Assembly: GCF_003434305.1 (NCBI RefSeq) | Contig: NZ_QKKX01000080.1 | Location: forward strand, 1-64,000 | Direction: 5' to 3' | DNA length: 64,000 nt | Source: Micromonospora sp. MW-13 | GTDB taxonomy: Bacteria; Actinomycetota; Actinomycetes; Mycobacteriales; Micromonosporaceae | Made by a program: the position numbers and the translations under genes | Part shown: positions 15,295 to 24,447 of the stretch, piece after piece | How positions within the stretch are numbered: the stretch's first letter is position 1 | Layout: every line of letters starts with the position of its first letter | The notes under the pieces: generated by a model | Told to the model about the DNA's origin: nothing | The model's input: only the letters and a program-made list of their open reading frames with translations | Databases searched by the model: none

Positions 15295-17655
15295 GTGCCC
15301 CGGAACACGGACAGCGAGCCGGGGCACCCACCCCGCCCGACCGGGCCGTTCACCGCCCTGGCCCGGCTGGCGTCCTCGGGTGCGCTGCCCGCTCCGGCCG
15401 GGCCGCGGGACCCGCTGGGCGGATACCGGCCGATCCTGCGCACGCTGCTGCGCGAACTCGCCCGGGCCCACGCGGTGCGCTACGCGGCGCTGTGGCTGCC
15501 GGCAGAAACGCCACCCGGCACCGGTGCTTCATCATGGACAGCCGAGATCACGTGGCGGCCCCGGCGCTGGATGCTGGGTGCGCTGCCGGACCCGATAGCC
15601 GACCCGGACCTGCTGCTCGGCACGGCCGGTGTGGTCGCGACCGCGGACGTGACCGCAAGCGGCGCCCGGTACGGGGTGCTGGTGCTGGCATACCCGGAGA
15701 ACCCCCGGTACCCGCTGGCCGCGGCGGCGCCGCTGGGCGAGACAGCGGTCTGCGTCGGCCTGCTGCTGCGCCAGGCGGGCCACCGCGCGACGTGCACCGC
15801 CGTGCGGGCCCGGGCCGACCGGGCGGTACAGCGGGTCAGCGCGATCCGGCTGGAGCTGCTTACGGTACAGGCGGTGGAGCGCGACCGGCTCGCCACCGCG
15901 GTCACCGCGACGCCCGGCCGGCAGCTGCGGGCGATCCTGGACCGCACCGCGGACCTGGAGCGGGCGCTGCGCGCCGGCTCACCGCAGGCCACGGCGATCG
16001 CCGGCGGCATCCGGGCCGGGCTGGGCGAGATGATCGAGCAGTTCCGGTCCGTTGTCCGCGGGGTGTACCCGCAGGTGCTGCGCAGTACCGGCGTGCGCGC
16101 GGCGCTGGAAGAGGTCACCGCGGCGCTGCCGGTACCGGTGGTCTTCCGCGGCGAACTGGGCCGGCGCCAGGGCTGGGAGGTCGAGTCCGGGCTGTACCAG
16201 GCCGGTGCTTCCGCGGCGGCCGCGTTGGGTGCCAGCGGCGGCGAGCAGCCGGTGCACCTGGAACTGGGCCGGTCCGACGGTGTGCTGACGATCCGCGCGC
16301 AGCGGGCCGGCACCGAGCCGGCCCGGGTCGCCGCGGCGCTGCGGGACGACTCCCGGCGGCTGGCCGCGTTGGGCGGCCGGCTGCGGGTGGAGCGGGACGG
16401 TCGGGGTGCGCCGACCGTGGTGGACATCCTGCTGCCGGAGCGGCTCGGCGGCGAATGGCCGGAGCCCGCGCGTACCGCCGCGCCGGAGCCGGCCGGCCCG
16501 CAGCCCGGCGGGGCCAACGCCGCCACACCCGAGCCGTTGGTCGGTGTTTCCGCGCGCCGCCTGCTGACCCTGCTCGTGACCGGCCGGGAGGCGCCCGCGG
16601 GCAGCCCGCCGTTACGGGTCGCGGTCGACCGGCAGGACGGTCAGGCCCGGGTGGTGGTGGTCGGGGCCTCGGCACCTGAGCTGGTGTCGGTGCTGTACGG
16701 GCCGGCCGGTACCGCCCGATGGGAGCCGTCGGTCGGGGTGGTCCCGCCGACCGGTTACCAGTACCAGCCGTACCCGCGGATCACGCTGGACCCGGCTCGC
16801 GGGGCGCCGCCGTGGCGGCCGGTCCGGCTGCCCGGCTGGTCCGGCGCCGCGTGGCCGGGCGCGGCGGCCGGGGTGGACCGGATCCTGGTCGAGGGACCCG
16901 TGGACGCGTTGCGCGGGCTGCGGCTGCTGCACCACCGCGATCGGGTCGACGCCGATCTCGCGGCCCGGCTGCGCCGCTGGTCGGGTACTGCCGACGGGCC
17001 CCCCGACGCGGTCGTGCTGGTGCTGTCCGGGCCGGCCAGCGCGGCGGAGTCGGAGTTCCTGACCGCCCTGCGGTCGCCGTACGGGGAGGGGTTCTCCCCG
17101 GTGGCGATCTGTGCGCTGGAGGAGGGTACCGCCGCGACGGCGGGATCACAGCAGAGGCTGCGGTCGATGTGCGAAACGATCGTGGACTGGCGTGCGGCCC
17201 CGGGCGGCGGTACCGCGGTCGAGGCGGCGCTGCACGCCGGGGTACGCGCCTGGGCGGGGGTACTGGCCGCCCGGTGGGCGCTGCGCGCACTGGCGGCCTG
17301 CCTGACCGCGGGGCAGCTGGACGACCAGTTCGCCCGGGCGGTGGAGGCGGCCGTCGCGGGCGCGTACGAGGTGGCCGAGCTGGACCTGTTGCAGGCGTTA
17401 CAGGGCCGGCGGATCCGGCTGCCGCGCGGCCACGACGAGGCGCTGCGCCTGCTCGGCGCGCACGGTCCGGACTCGCGTTCCCGGCTCGGCCTGACCGGCG
17501 ACGCCGGCTCGGGGGAGGTGACCCGGGCCGCGACCCGGGCGCTGGTGTTCTGGCGGACCCTGTCCATGGCGCCGGACTCGGGACCTGCCGGGCGCGGTGC
17601 GTGCGCGCTACTGGTACGGGCGTGCGAGCGGCTGCTCACCGCAGGCGCCGATTGA
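15295..17655 (+). CDS. Degenerate histidine-kinase-like protein
   Basis: This encodes 786 aa. The first 180 residues resemble a GAF-like sensor domain. Residues about 180-385 align with the HisKA_3/HATPase layout of NarL-partner kinases (RLELLTVQAVERDRLATAV, VVRGVYPQVLRSTGVRAALE, RLAALGGRLRVERDGRGAPT). The catalytic features are missing: no phospho-acceptor His where LHDGAQ belongs, no Asn box, and no DxGxG. The last 390 residues are unfamiliar, with DRILVEGPVDALRGLRLL and PDAVVLVLSGPASAAESEF. It may be a scaffold or decoy partner for the upstream regulator. Translational coupling to that gene is likely. Confidence 0.6.
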   Translation: MPRNTDSEPGHPPRPTGPFTALARLASSGALPAPAGPRDPLGGYRPILRTLLRELARAHAVRYAALWLPAETPPGTGASSWTAEITWRPRRWMLGALPDPIADPDLLLGTAGVVATADVTASGARYGVLVLAYPENPRYPLAAAAPLGETAVCVGLLLRQAGHRATCTAVRARADRAVQRVSAIRLELLTVQAVERDRLATAVTATPGRQLRAILDRTADLERALRAGSPQATAIAGGIRAGLGEMIEQFRSVVRGVYPQVLRSTGVRAALEEVTAALPVPVVFRGELGRRQGWEVESGLYQAGASAAAALGASGGEQPVHLELGRSDGVLTIRAQRAGTEPARVAAALRDDSRRLAALGGRLRVERDGRGAPTVVDILLPERLGGEWPEPARTAAPEPAGPQPGGANAATPEPLVGVSARRLLTLLVTGREAPAGSPPLRVAVDRQDGQARVVVVGASAPELVSVLYGPAGTARWEPSVGVVPPTGYQYQPYPRITLDPARGAPPWRPVRLPGWSGAAWPGAAAGVDRILVEGPVDALRGLRLLHHRDRVDADLAARLRRWSGTADGPPDAVVLVLSGPASAAESEFLTALRSPYGEGFSPVAICALEEGTAATAGSQQRLRSMCETIVDWRAAPGGGTAVEAALHAGVRAWAGVLAARWALRALAACLTAGQLDDQFARAVEAAVAGAYEVAELDLLQALQGRRIRLPRGHDEALRLLGAHGPDSRSRLGLTGDAGSGEVTRAATRALVFWRTLSMAPDSGPAGRGACALLVRACERLLTAGAD

Positions 17656-17693
17656 TCGGCGCGAGGAGCAGGCGGGCGGCCCGGCGGGACGGC

Positions 17694-18788
17694 TCAGATC
17701 GCCACGAACCCGCTGACCCGGGTACCGGTGTTCGGGCTCGACCGTACCGTGAGCGTGCCGTCGACCGAGGCCAGACGGGCGGCGAGCTGGCGCAGCGGCA
17801 TCCGCCCGTCGGTGTCGAAACCCGGCCCGGTGTCGGCCACCTCGAAGCTCAGGCCCCCGGGGGAGGTACGTAGCGTCAGCGTGACCGCGGCGCCCGGGGC
17901 GTGCTTGTGCGCGTTGCTGACCGCCTCCAGGCAGGCCAGGTAGACGGCGGCCTCCACCTCGGGCGGGTACCGGTGGCCGGTCAGGCCCGGGTCGATGTCC
18001 AGGGTGACCGTGTCGAGCGTGTCCAGCCGGGCCGCCAACGCGGTCACCAGACCGTGGTCGGCCAACGGTGCCAGCAGGCCGGTCGCGGTGGTGTGCAGCA
18101 CCTCCTCGGTGCTGGCCAGCAGCTCACGCAGCCGGTCGAGGTGCTTGCCCGCCTCGGCGGCGTTGCCGGCGTCCAGCTGGTGCTCCACCATGGCCAGTGA
18201 CATCTGCAACGCGACCATGTGGTGCTGGGCGCCGTCGTGCAGGTCGCGCTCCAGTTGGTACCACTGGCGCTCCATCTCGCCCGCGGCCCGCAGCCGGGTG
18301 TCGGCCAGCAGCAGGGCGCTCTGACCGATCAGCCGCTCGGCGCCGCCGGTGATGAGCTGGGCCTGGATGTCGCTGACCAGCAGGCGGGTCACCGCGTGTA
18401 GCTCGGGCCACCGGCGCAGCCGCTCGGCCGCCGCCGGCGGCTCGATCACGAGGTCGGCCAGGACCTGCTCGCCGTCGCACAGCCGGACCGGCGCCGCCTC
18501 GGTCACGGGTACCGCCGCCTCGGTGCCGGTGGCGGTCCACCGGTACTCCTGCACGGTGTGTTCGACCGGCGCGTCGGCGTCGTGGCCCGCCGGCAGGGGC
18601 AGCCACAGCGCGATGGTGACCGTGGCGGCCTCCAGGCACCCGCCCAGCGCCCGGGCCAGGGCTTCGGCCTGCACTCCCGGCAGCGGCCGACCCGGCAGTC
18701 CGTGCACCGCGTCGACCACCCGGGTCACCTTGTCCGATGGGCCCGGCACCGGGAATGACCCGCCAGGTCGCTGCGTCGAGCGGCGCAT
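17694..18788 (-). CDS. Sensor histidine kinase, NarL-partner type
   Basis: This encodes 364 aa from ATG 18788; the longer upstream frame lacks coding character. There is no membrane span, so the sensor is cytoplasmic, with a GAF-like N-terminal 170 residues. The HisKA_3 motif QLERDLHDGAQHHMVALQM carries the phospho-acceptor at H184. The HATPase domain has the N-box in ACLEAVSNAHKHA and the G1 box in VADTGPGFD. It is the intact counterpart of the degenerate kinase-like protein and converges on it tail to tail. It most likely phosphorylates the 14625 regulator. Confidence 0.85.
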   Translation of the reverse strand: MRRSTQRPGGSFPVPGPSDKVTRVVDAVHGLPGRPLPGVQAEALARALGGCLEAATVTIALWLPLPAGHDADAPVEHTVQEYRWTATGTEAAVPVTEAAPVRLCDGEQVLADLVIEPPAAAERLRRWPELHAVTRLLVSDIQAQLITGGAERLIGQSALLLADTRLRAAGEMERQWYQLERDLHDGAQHHMVALQMSLAMVEHQLDAGNAAEAGKHLDRLRELLASTEEVLHTTATGLLAPLADHGLVTALAARLDTLDTVTLDIDPGLTGHRYPPEVEAAVYLACLEAVSNAHKHAPGAAVTLTLRTSPGGLSFEVADTGPGFDTDGRMPLRQLAARLASVDGTLTVRSSPNTGTRVSGFVAI

Positions 18789-18874
18789 GCCCTCACTGTA
18801 GGCGACTCCGGTCGGGCCGGGCTGGCCCGGATCGTGGGCCGCGACGGCCTTCCGCCACGGTCGCGTCCAGGGGC

Positions 18875-19429
18875 TCATGCGGCGCAGAGCAGGTGGCTCT
18901 CCGTTGCCTTGCGAGCCGCCCGCAGCGCGTAGTGCAACCGGCTCTTGACCGTGCCGACCGGCACCCCGAGCGTCGCGCTGACCTCAACCGCGGTCCGGCC
19001 GTTCAGGTACGTCTCCACCAGCGCGGCCCGGTGCTCCGGCCACAGCCCGCCCAACACCTGCTCGACCAGCAGGGAGTCCACCACGCCGGCCATCGGGTCC
19101 GCCGTGGCGACCTCGGCGGCGTTCTCGATGTCCACCTCGGTCGGCCGGGCCTTCTTCATGCGGTACCCATCCATCACCAGGTTGTGCACCACCCGGCGCA
19201 GCCAGCCCAGCACCGATCCGCGGTCGGCGGTGAGCTGGTCCAGGTGCCGCCACGCCCGCAGGAACGCCTCCTGCACCACATCCTCGGCGCGCCCGGTGTC
19301 GCCGTCGGTCAGCCGCTGCGCGTACCTCAGCAGCGGCTGCTGGTAGGTGTCCATCAGTTCGCGTAGGCGGGAATCGCTCTCCAGCGCGCTGCTGTGTCGC
19401 TTGCTCTGCACCTGTTCGGCCATGCCCAT
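18875..19429 (-). CDS. ECF-type sigma-70 family sigma factor
   Basis: This encodes 184 aa. Region 2 includes LLRYAQRLTDGDTGRAEDVV and QEAFLRAWRHLDQL, and region 4 reads LPVE-type helix-turn-helix residues in EVSATLGVPVGTVKSRLHYA. The size and lack of regions 1 and 3 mark an ECF factor. The ATG at 19429 and another at 19423 are both possible. No anti-sigma factor gene is adjacent. It is divergent to the start of the secretion locus with 310 bases between, so it may drive that locus or itself. Confidence 0.85.
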   Translation of the reverse strand: MGMAEQVQSKRHSSALESDSRLRELMDTYQQPLLRYAQRLTDGDTGRAEDVVQEAFLRAWRHLDQLTADRGSVLGWLRRVVHNLVMDGYRMKKARPTEVDIENAAEVATADPMAGVVDSLLVEQVLGGLWPEHRAALVETYLNGRTAVEVSATLGVPVGTVKSRLHYALRAARKATESHLLCAA

Positions 19430-19739
19430 GACAGTGCCGCCGCGGGCCGGCCGCCCGACATGGTGCGGCCCCTGCTCCCGCGGGTGCCAACCCGCGAGTT
19501 GGAGAGGGTTATCCCTACGCCCCGCGCTGGCACCTGCGGCCCACGCCGCGCCGCCGCTGGTTCCCGTGTCGAGCGGTGAACCCGACGATGCCGCGATGCC
19601 GTGACCCACGTGGACGACCTCGCACCCGGCGGCGGTACGGGCAAGGCGGTCGTCCGGACCGCCGCGCCGGCCGGTACCGCGGCCGGGTGGTGGCGGCCCC
19701 GAGTGACGGCGCCGTGGCGCCCCGACCGAAGAGGTGGGC
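19430..19739. promoter_or_regulatory. Divergent region before secretion locus
   Basis: These 310 bases lie between the ECF sigma gene and the first gene of the rightward locus. A perfect 7-bp inverted repeat (arms 19479-19485 and 19490-19496) lies about 50 bases upstream of the sigma start, next to an AT-richer ttatccctac stretch. These could be an operator and promoter. No gene is seen here. Confidence 0.4.
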
Positions 19740-21155
19740 ATGCAGGAGACGGACCTCCCGACGGTGGGCATCGGGATCACGACGCACAACCGGGGCGTCG
19801 TGCTCCGTACCGCGTTGGAGGCGATCCGCAAGTACGCGCCCAGCGGCGCCGCGATCGTCGTGGTCGACGACGCCAGCGACGAGCCGGTGGAGGAGGCGAC
19901 GTTCCGCTTCGACAGCAACGTCGGTATCGCCCGGGCCAAGAACAAGTGCCTGGAACTGCTGGTCGAGTTGGGCTGTACGCACCTGTTCCTGTTCGACGAC
20001 GACTGCTGGCCGGTCGTGGACGGCTGGGAGCGGCCGTACATCGACAGTCCCGAGCCGCATCTGATGTACATCTTCACCGACACCCCGAGTGGCCGGCTGA
20101 CCGACTCGATGGAGATCTACCGGGACGGGCAGCTTCGGGCGTACACCCATCCCCGCGGTTGCCTGCTCTACTTCGAGCGGCGGGTGCTGGACCGGGTGGG
20201 CGGGTACGACACCCGGTACGGCCGGTGGGGGTACGAGCACCTGGACCTCTCCAACCGGATCTACAACGCCGGCCTGACCTCGTTCCGGTTCGCCGACGTG
20301 GTCGGCAGCGGAGACCTCATCTTCAGTTGCGACGAACGCACCAAGGTCGGCTCCAGCGTGTCCGACATCGAGCGCTTCCACCTGGTGCGCAACCTCAAGA
20401 CCCGGTCGGAGGCCAGCTACACCTCGGCCGAGTACCGCGAGTTCCGCACCGTCCCGGTCGGCGCGGCGGCGGCGCAGAACGTGGTGCTGACCACGTACCT
20501 CACCGCGCAGCCCGACCCGCAGCGCGGCGTCACCTGGACACCGAACTACGCCGACCTGGCCGAGTTGCGCCGCTCCGTCGAGCGGCACGGGCAGCGGTTG
20601 GTGGTGCTGCACGACTGCCTCGACGAGCCGGACACCGACCTGGTCACGCACGTGCGGGTGGTGCCGGGCGGGGCCGGCGGTTCGCCGTACTTCCACCGCT
20701 GGCTGTGCTGGTGGCGGTACCTGCGCGAGCACCCCGAGATCGACCAGGTGTGGTGCGTCGACGGTACCGACGTGGAGATGCTGCGCGATCCGTTCCCGGA
20801 GATGGACGACCGGCTGTACGTGGGCGACGAGCCGGCCCCGCTGTGCATCCCGTGGATGGTGTACCAGCACGGCGGCAGCGCCAAGCTGTTGCAGTTCCTG
20901 TCCGACAACCGGGGTGCCCCGCTGCTCAACTGCGGGCTCACCGGCGGCCGGCGGGAGACGGTGCTGGAGTTCTGCCGGGACCTGTTCGACTTCTGCGTCA
21001 CCAACGCCCGGGAGGCCGGCCCGGTCGACATGGGGCCGTTCAACTACGTGGCCCGCACCTGGTACGCGGGAATGATCGTGCACGGCCGCCAGGTCAGCAC
21101 GGAGTTCCGTAAGGGCGACCGGGCCAGCACCGAGTCGTGGTGGCGACACAAGTAG
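19740..21155 (+). CDS. GT2 family glycosyltransferase
   Basis: This encodes 471 aa from ATG 19740, with gaagagg 7 bases upstream. The first 230 residues are a GT-A fold: VGIGITTHNRGVVLRTALEA, AIVVVDDASDEP, GIARAKNKCLELLVELGC, and FLFDDDCWP with the metal-binding DDD. GGYDTRYGRWGYEHLDLSNR is the acceptor-side ED-like block. The second half (about 260-471) is a distinct domain with WCVDGTDVEMLRDPFPEMDD, also GT-A-like with a possible DGTD metal site. The protein may carry two transferase domains. It is cytoplasmic and first in the secretion locus, so a secreted substrate of the locus is a reasonable target; that is inference. Confidence 0.8.
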   Translation: MQETDLPTVGIGITTHNRGVVLRTALEAIRKYAPSGAAIVVVDDASDEPVEEATFRFDSNVGIARAKNKCLELLVELGCTHLFLFDDDCWPVVDGWERPYIDSPEPHLMYIFTDTPSGRLTDSMEIYRDGQLRAYTHPRGCLLYFERRVLDRVGGYDTRYGRWGYEHLDLSNRIYNAGLTSFRFADVVGSGDLIFSCDERTKVGSSVSDIERFHLVRNLKTRSEASYTSAEYREFRTVPVGAAAAQNVVLTTYLTAQPDPQRGVTWTPNYADLAELRRSVERHGQRLVVLHDCLDEPDTDLVTHVRVVPGGAGGSPYFHRWLCWWRYLREHPEIDQVWCVDGTDVEMLRDPFPEMDDRLYVGDEPAPLCIPWMVYQHGGSAKLLQFLSDNRGAPLLNCGLTGGRRETVLEFCRDLFDFCVTNAREAGPVDMGPFNYVARTWYAGMIVHGRQVSTEFRKGDRASTESWWRHK

Positions 21156-21239
21156 GCGCATTCGGACCGTGGCAGGAGTGAACCCTGCTGGCGCACCGGG
21201 CGTGCCACAGATGAACCCTGGACGCGGTGAAGGAGGGCG

Positions 21240-22499
21240 GTGACCGTGGACGTGGACACGGACCTGGACGTGGCACCGGAGGTGACACGGGACGACGAAC
21301 GTGACGAGTCGATGCACGCGTTGCTGCTCCGGCTGGCCGGCTCGCTGCCGGACCGGGTGCTGACCGACGCGCGGGACGCGCTGGCCGCCGGCCGGCGGCT
21401 GGACGTCGTACAGGCGGTCGCCTTCGAGGCGGTCTCCCAGCCGCTGCAACTGGACGCCGACGAGATCGCGGCGATGCGTGAGGAACTGGCCCTCAGCGGC
21501 GGGGACATCGACCTCGGCCTGGCGCTGGAGGAGCTGCGCGGGGAACGCCCGCCGACACCGTGGCAGTTCCTGTCCGACCTGCCGACCAAACAGGAGGACC
21601 TGGCGTCGATGGTGCTCCCGCAGGACCGCACCGCCGACCCGGCCGACGTCCTCGAGCCGGCGGACCAGGCGCTGGTGGCCGCGGCGTCGGCGATCCCGAC
21701 GGTACGCGCGGTGTGGCGGGCGTGGCGGATGCCGTCCACCGCCCGCCCCTGGCAGGACCCGGTACGGGTGGTCGTGGTCAGCGTGGACGGCACCTCGGAC
21801 TCCCTTCCCGCCACCAGCGCCCAGCTACGACAGGTCATGGTCGAGGCCGGGGACGACGAGGCCCAGGTCGAGGTCTGCTGGGCCGGGGTGGAGGCGCCGT
21901 ACTATCAGACCCTGGCCCGCTCGTCCGGCTCCCTGCTGTGGGCGGCGCGGCCGGGCGCGCCGGTGGTCACCGCCCGGCTCTTCGACGGCGTCGATCCGGT
22001 GCGCGGCCCGTGGTTCGCCACCAACCGGCCGGTGGTCTCCGATCCCACGGAACGCGACGACCTGCTCGACGCACTGCGCGGGGGGGTGGTCATCGCGTGG
22101 AGCAGCGCCGAGATGCCCGACATCCTGGCCCCGGACCGGGGCGACGTGGTGCCGATGCACCTGCGTACCGACGGGACCTGGCTGTGGAGCGAGGCGGTCG
22201 GTTACTACCTGGAACACTACGGCCTGGCGCCGGACCCGCAACTGGTCGCGCACCTGACCGGGGACGAGCCCGTCGAGCCCATGGACGAGATCTCCGTGCA
22301 CCGTGCCCTGGTGCACCTGTGCCGACCGGACGCCGAGGCGGTCGTCTGGTCGCCGTCCGGTGCCGACGACGCCCCGGTCGACGCCCCCTCGTCCGACATC
22401 CCGTCGCCCGACGGCCTGGCGCCGGCCCACCCGGAGCTGCCGGACGTGACACCCGAGGCAAGGCCGGACGCCGGTACGCTCCGGCCGGTGTCGCCGTGA
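21240..22499 (+). CDS. Unknown protein of the secretion locus
   Basis: This encodes 419 aa from GTG 21240, after an aaggaggg ribosome binding site. I do not recognise the family. A helical N-terminal third is followed by an alpha/beta region (VRVVVVSVDGTSDSLPATSA) and a block with GDVVPMHLRTDGTWLWSEAV and YYLEHYGLAPDPQLVAHL. The last 60 residues are Pro/Asp-rich. There is no signal peptide or membrane span. Its stop overlaps the next start (GTGA), so the two are translationally coupled and probably act together. Confidence 0.7.
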   Translation: MTVDVDTDLDVAPEVTRDDERDESMHALLLRLAGSLPDRVLTDARDALAAGRRLDVVQAVAFEAVSQPLQLDADEIAAMREELALSGGDIDLGLALEELRGERPPTPWQFLSDLPTKQEDLASMVLPQDRTADPADVLEPADQALVAAASAIPTVRAVWRAWRMPSTARPWQDPVRVVVVSVDGTSDSLPATSAQLRQVMVEAGDDEAQVEVCWAGVEAPYYQTLARSSGSLLWAARPGAPVVTARLFDGVDPVRGPWFATNRPVVSDPTERDDLLDALRGGVVIAWSSAEMPDILAPDRGDVVPMHLRTDGTWLWSEAVGYYLEHYGLAPDPQLVAHLTGDEPVEPMDEISVHRALVHLCRPDAEAVVWSPSGADDAPVDAPSSDIPSPDGLAPAHPELPDVTPEARPDAGTLRPVSP

Positions 22500-24337
22500 C
22501 CGAAATGCTCGCCCTGCGGCAGCGGGCACCCCTGCCGTCGTCCTGGAAGGTGTCGCAGCCGGCCCAGGGCGAACCGGTCGGGAAGCACGTGGCGCGGTAC
22601 CTGCGACAGGCGTCGCAGGCGGTGGGCGCCGCCGTGGCGCGCATCCTGCCGGACGCCGGTGCGCGGGTGCCGGTGCTCGGTCCGGGGCCGTGGGAGGCAC
22701 CGGGATCGGTCACCCCCGGCCCGGCGGGTTGGTTCGCGCTCGCGGTCGAGGCCGGCCGGTCCGGCTTCCGGCTGGACGGCCGGCCGGTGGCCGCCGCCGA
22801 CCTGGCCCGGGCGATCTGGCACTGCCCCCGCTGGCGGGGCCGGCCGGTGCTGCTGGTCACCCAGCCCTCCGCGTCGGCCGACGGGGTCGGACCGGTGCTG
22901 CACCAGCTCGCGGCCGACCTGGGGGCACCGGTCTACGCCTCGGACTCCGGGATCCGCTTCACCTTCGGGCGCGCCTCCGCGAACGGGCTGTTCTGGTGCT
23001 GGCGTCCGGGCGGCGGGGACGAACCGGAGCCGGCGGGCAACGTGCTGCCCCCGCTGGGACCGGTACGCGTCCGTCCCACCCCGACCGGCCGGGTGCCCGG
23101 CCGCAACCACCAGCCGCCGTCCCCGGTGCCGTCCCCCGCGACCCCCGATCCGGGAACCGCCCCGTCGCCCGCCGACCCGGCAGAGGCCACGTCACCCGCT
23201 GCGGCACTGGAATCCGGACCCGAGCTGCCTTCGCCGGTGGAAGCGGCGTTCGAGGTGCACAGCCTGGCGCTTCCGGTGATCGAGCTGCCCCGGCCCGACC
23301 TCAGCGTCCAGCGCATGGTGCTGACGGAATTCGACGTGCCCGGGCTGGAGCTGGACACCTGCCGGCCGCTGATCGCCGACCCGGATGCCGCCAGCCCGAC
23401 CGTGTCCGTCCCGGCTGCGGCCACCCTGACGGCATCCGGGCCGGCTGCGGCCACCCTGACTGCGGTCACGGCGGAAGCCACGGACGCTCCGACGACCGGC
23501 CCGGGAAGCACCGATGCCCCGGCGAACGGCGCGGGCGGCGATCCGCCGCCGGTGTCACCCGCCAACCGGGGCGCGGCGTGGTTCGGGGTACGGGCCCGCA
23601 CCGACGAGGCGGACCGGGAGCGGCTGCGTACCGTGCTGGGCTGGAAGTTCCAGGCCCACTGCCGGACGGTGGCCCGGGCGCTGTCGATGCACCCGGGGCT
23701 GCGCAGTGCGGTCGGCGCGCACGACGTGATGGCCGGGCTGGTCACGGTGCTGGCTCTGCTCGACGGGGTGGGCGAGCGGGTCAACGACGCGTTGCGCGGT
23801 GGAGGCACGCCCGACGAGGACGTCCAATTGCTGGCCCGGTGCGCCCGCGCCGGTCTGGAGCAACTGCCGGCCGTCGGGGGACCCGTCTTCGCCACGGTGC
23901 CCGCCGGACTGGACGTCGGCCGGTACCGGGCCGGGGACCTGGTGGTGGAGCCGGCGTTCACCACGGTGTCTTGTCACGGCGGCACCGAGGGCGACGCGGG
24001 CCGGTACGCGATCTGGTCGGCCACCGCGCGGCGGCTGGACCAACTGGGTATCGCCGACGGTCCTGGTGTCCGCGCCGGGCGGGCCATGTTCGCCGCCGGT
24101 TCCCGCTTCGCGGTGCTCGGCGTCGACGAGGGGCCGGACGGCGCGCCGTACGTACTGCTGCGGGAGGTCGTCTCCGGGCACCGCGACGGCGCACTCGACG
24201 AGCGGGTGGCCGGCAAGCTGCGCGGCGCGCTCGCCGCCCAGCCGCAACGCGCGGCGCCCGCGCCGCTGCCGTGGCCGCTCGGCTTCGCGGCCGGCGACCG
24301 CCCGTTCGCGCTCGAACCCGGACCGGGCGGCGCGTGA
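22496..24337 (+). CDS. Unknown protein with ART-like C-terminal domain
   Basis: This encodes 613 aa from GTG 22496. The N-terminal 190 residues form one domain (WFALAVEAGRSGFRLDGRPV, PVLLVTQPSASADGVGPVL). A Pro/Ala/Thr-rich linker follows. Residues about 355-590 resemble the ADP-ribosyltransferase fold: GPVFATVPAGLDVGRYRAGD, then EPAFTTVSCHGG at the STS position, then FAAGSRFAVLGVDEG and VLLREV. The usual catalytic Arg and the ExE pair are not present, so it is probably inactive and may bind proteins or nucleotides. Family assignment is by pattern only. It overlaps the gene before it and lies just ahead of the ATPase gene. Confidence 0.65.
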   Translation: MTEMLALRQRAPLPSSWKVSQPAQGEPVGKHVARYLRQASQAVGAAVARILPDAGARVPVLGPGPWEAPGSVTPGPAGWFALAVEAGRSGFRLDGRPVAAADLARAIWHCPRWRGRPVLLVTQPSASADGVGPVLHQLAADLGAPVYASDSGIRFTFGRASANGLFWCWRPGGGDEPEPAGNVLPPLGPVRVRPTPTGRVPGRNHQPPSPVPSPATPDPGTAPSPADPAEATSPAAALESGPELPSPVEAAFEVHSLALPVIELPRPDLSVQRMVLTEFDVPGLELDTCRPLIADPDAASPTVSVPAAATLTASGPAAATLTAVTAEATDAPTTGPGSTDAPANGAGGDPPPVSPANRGAAWFGVRARTDEADRERLRTVLGWKFQAHCRTVARALSMHPGLRSAVGAHDVMAGLVTVLALLDGVGERVNDALRGGGTPDEDVQLLARCARAGLEQLPAVGGPVFATVPAGLDVGRYRAGDLVVEPAFTTVSCHGGTEGDAGRYAIWSATARRLDQLGIADGPGVRAGRAMFAAGSRFAVLGVDEGPDGAPYVLLREVVSGHRDGALDERVAGKLRGALAAQPQRAAPAPLPWPLGFAAGDRPFALEPGPGGA

Positions 24338-24447
24338 TGTACGAGGAGACGATCCCCGGCTTCCTCCGGTCCGACCCCGGCGGCCCGGCCCGGCCCGCCC
24401 CACGCCGGCAACACCCCCGGCGGCGACAGTCAGCAAGGAGCGAATCC

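Noticed and set aside
19515..21449. A 644-codon minus-strand frame
   Set aside because: It is antisense to the GT2 glycosyltransferase and the next gene, with no motif.
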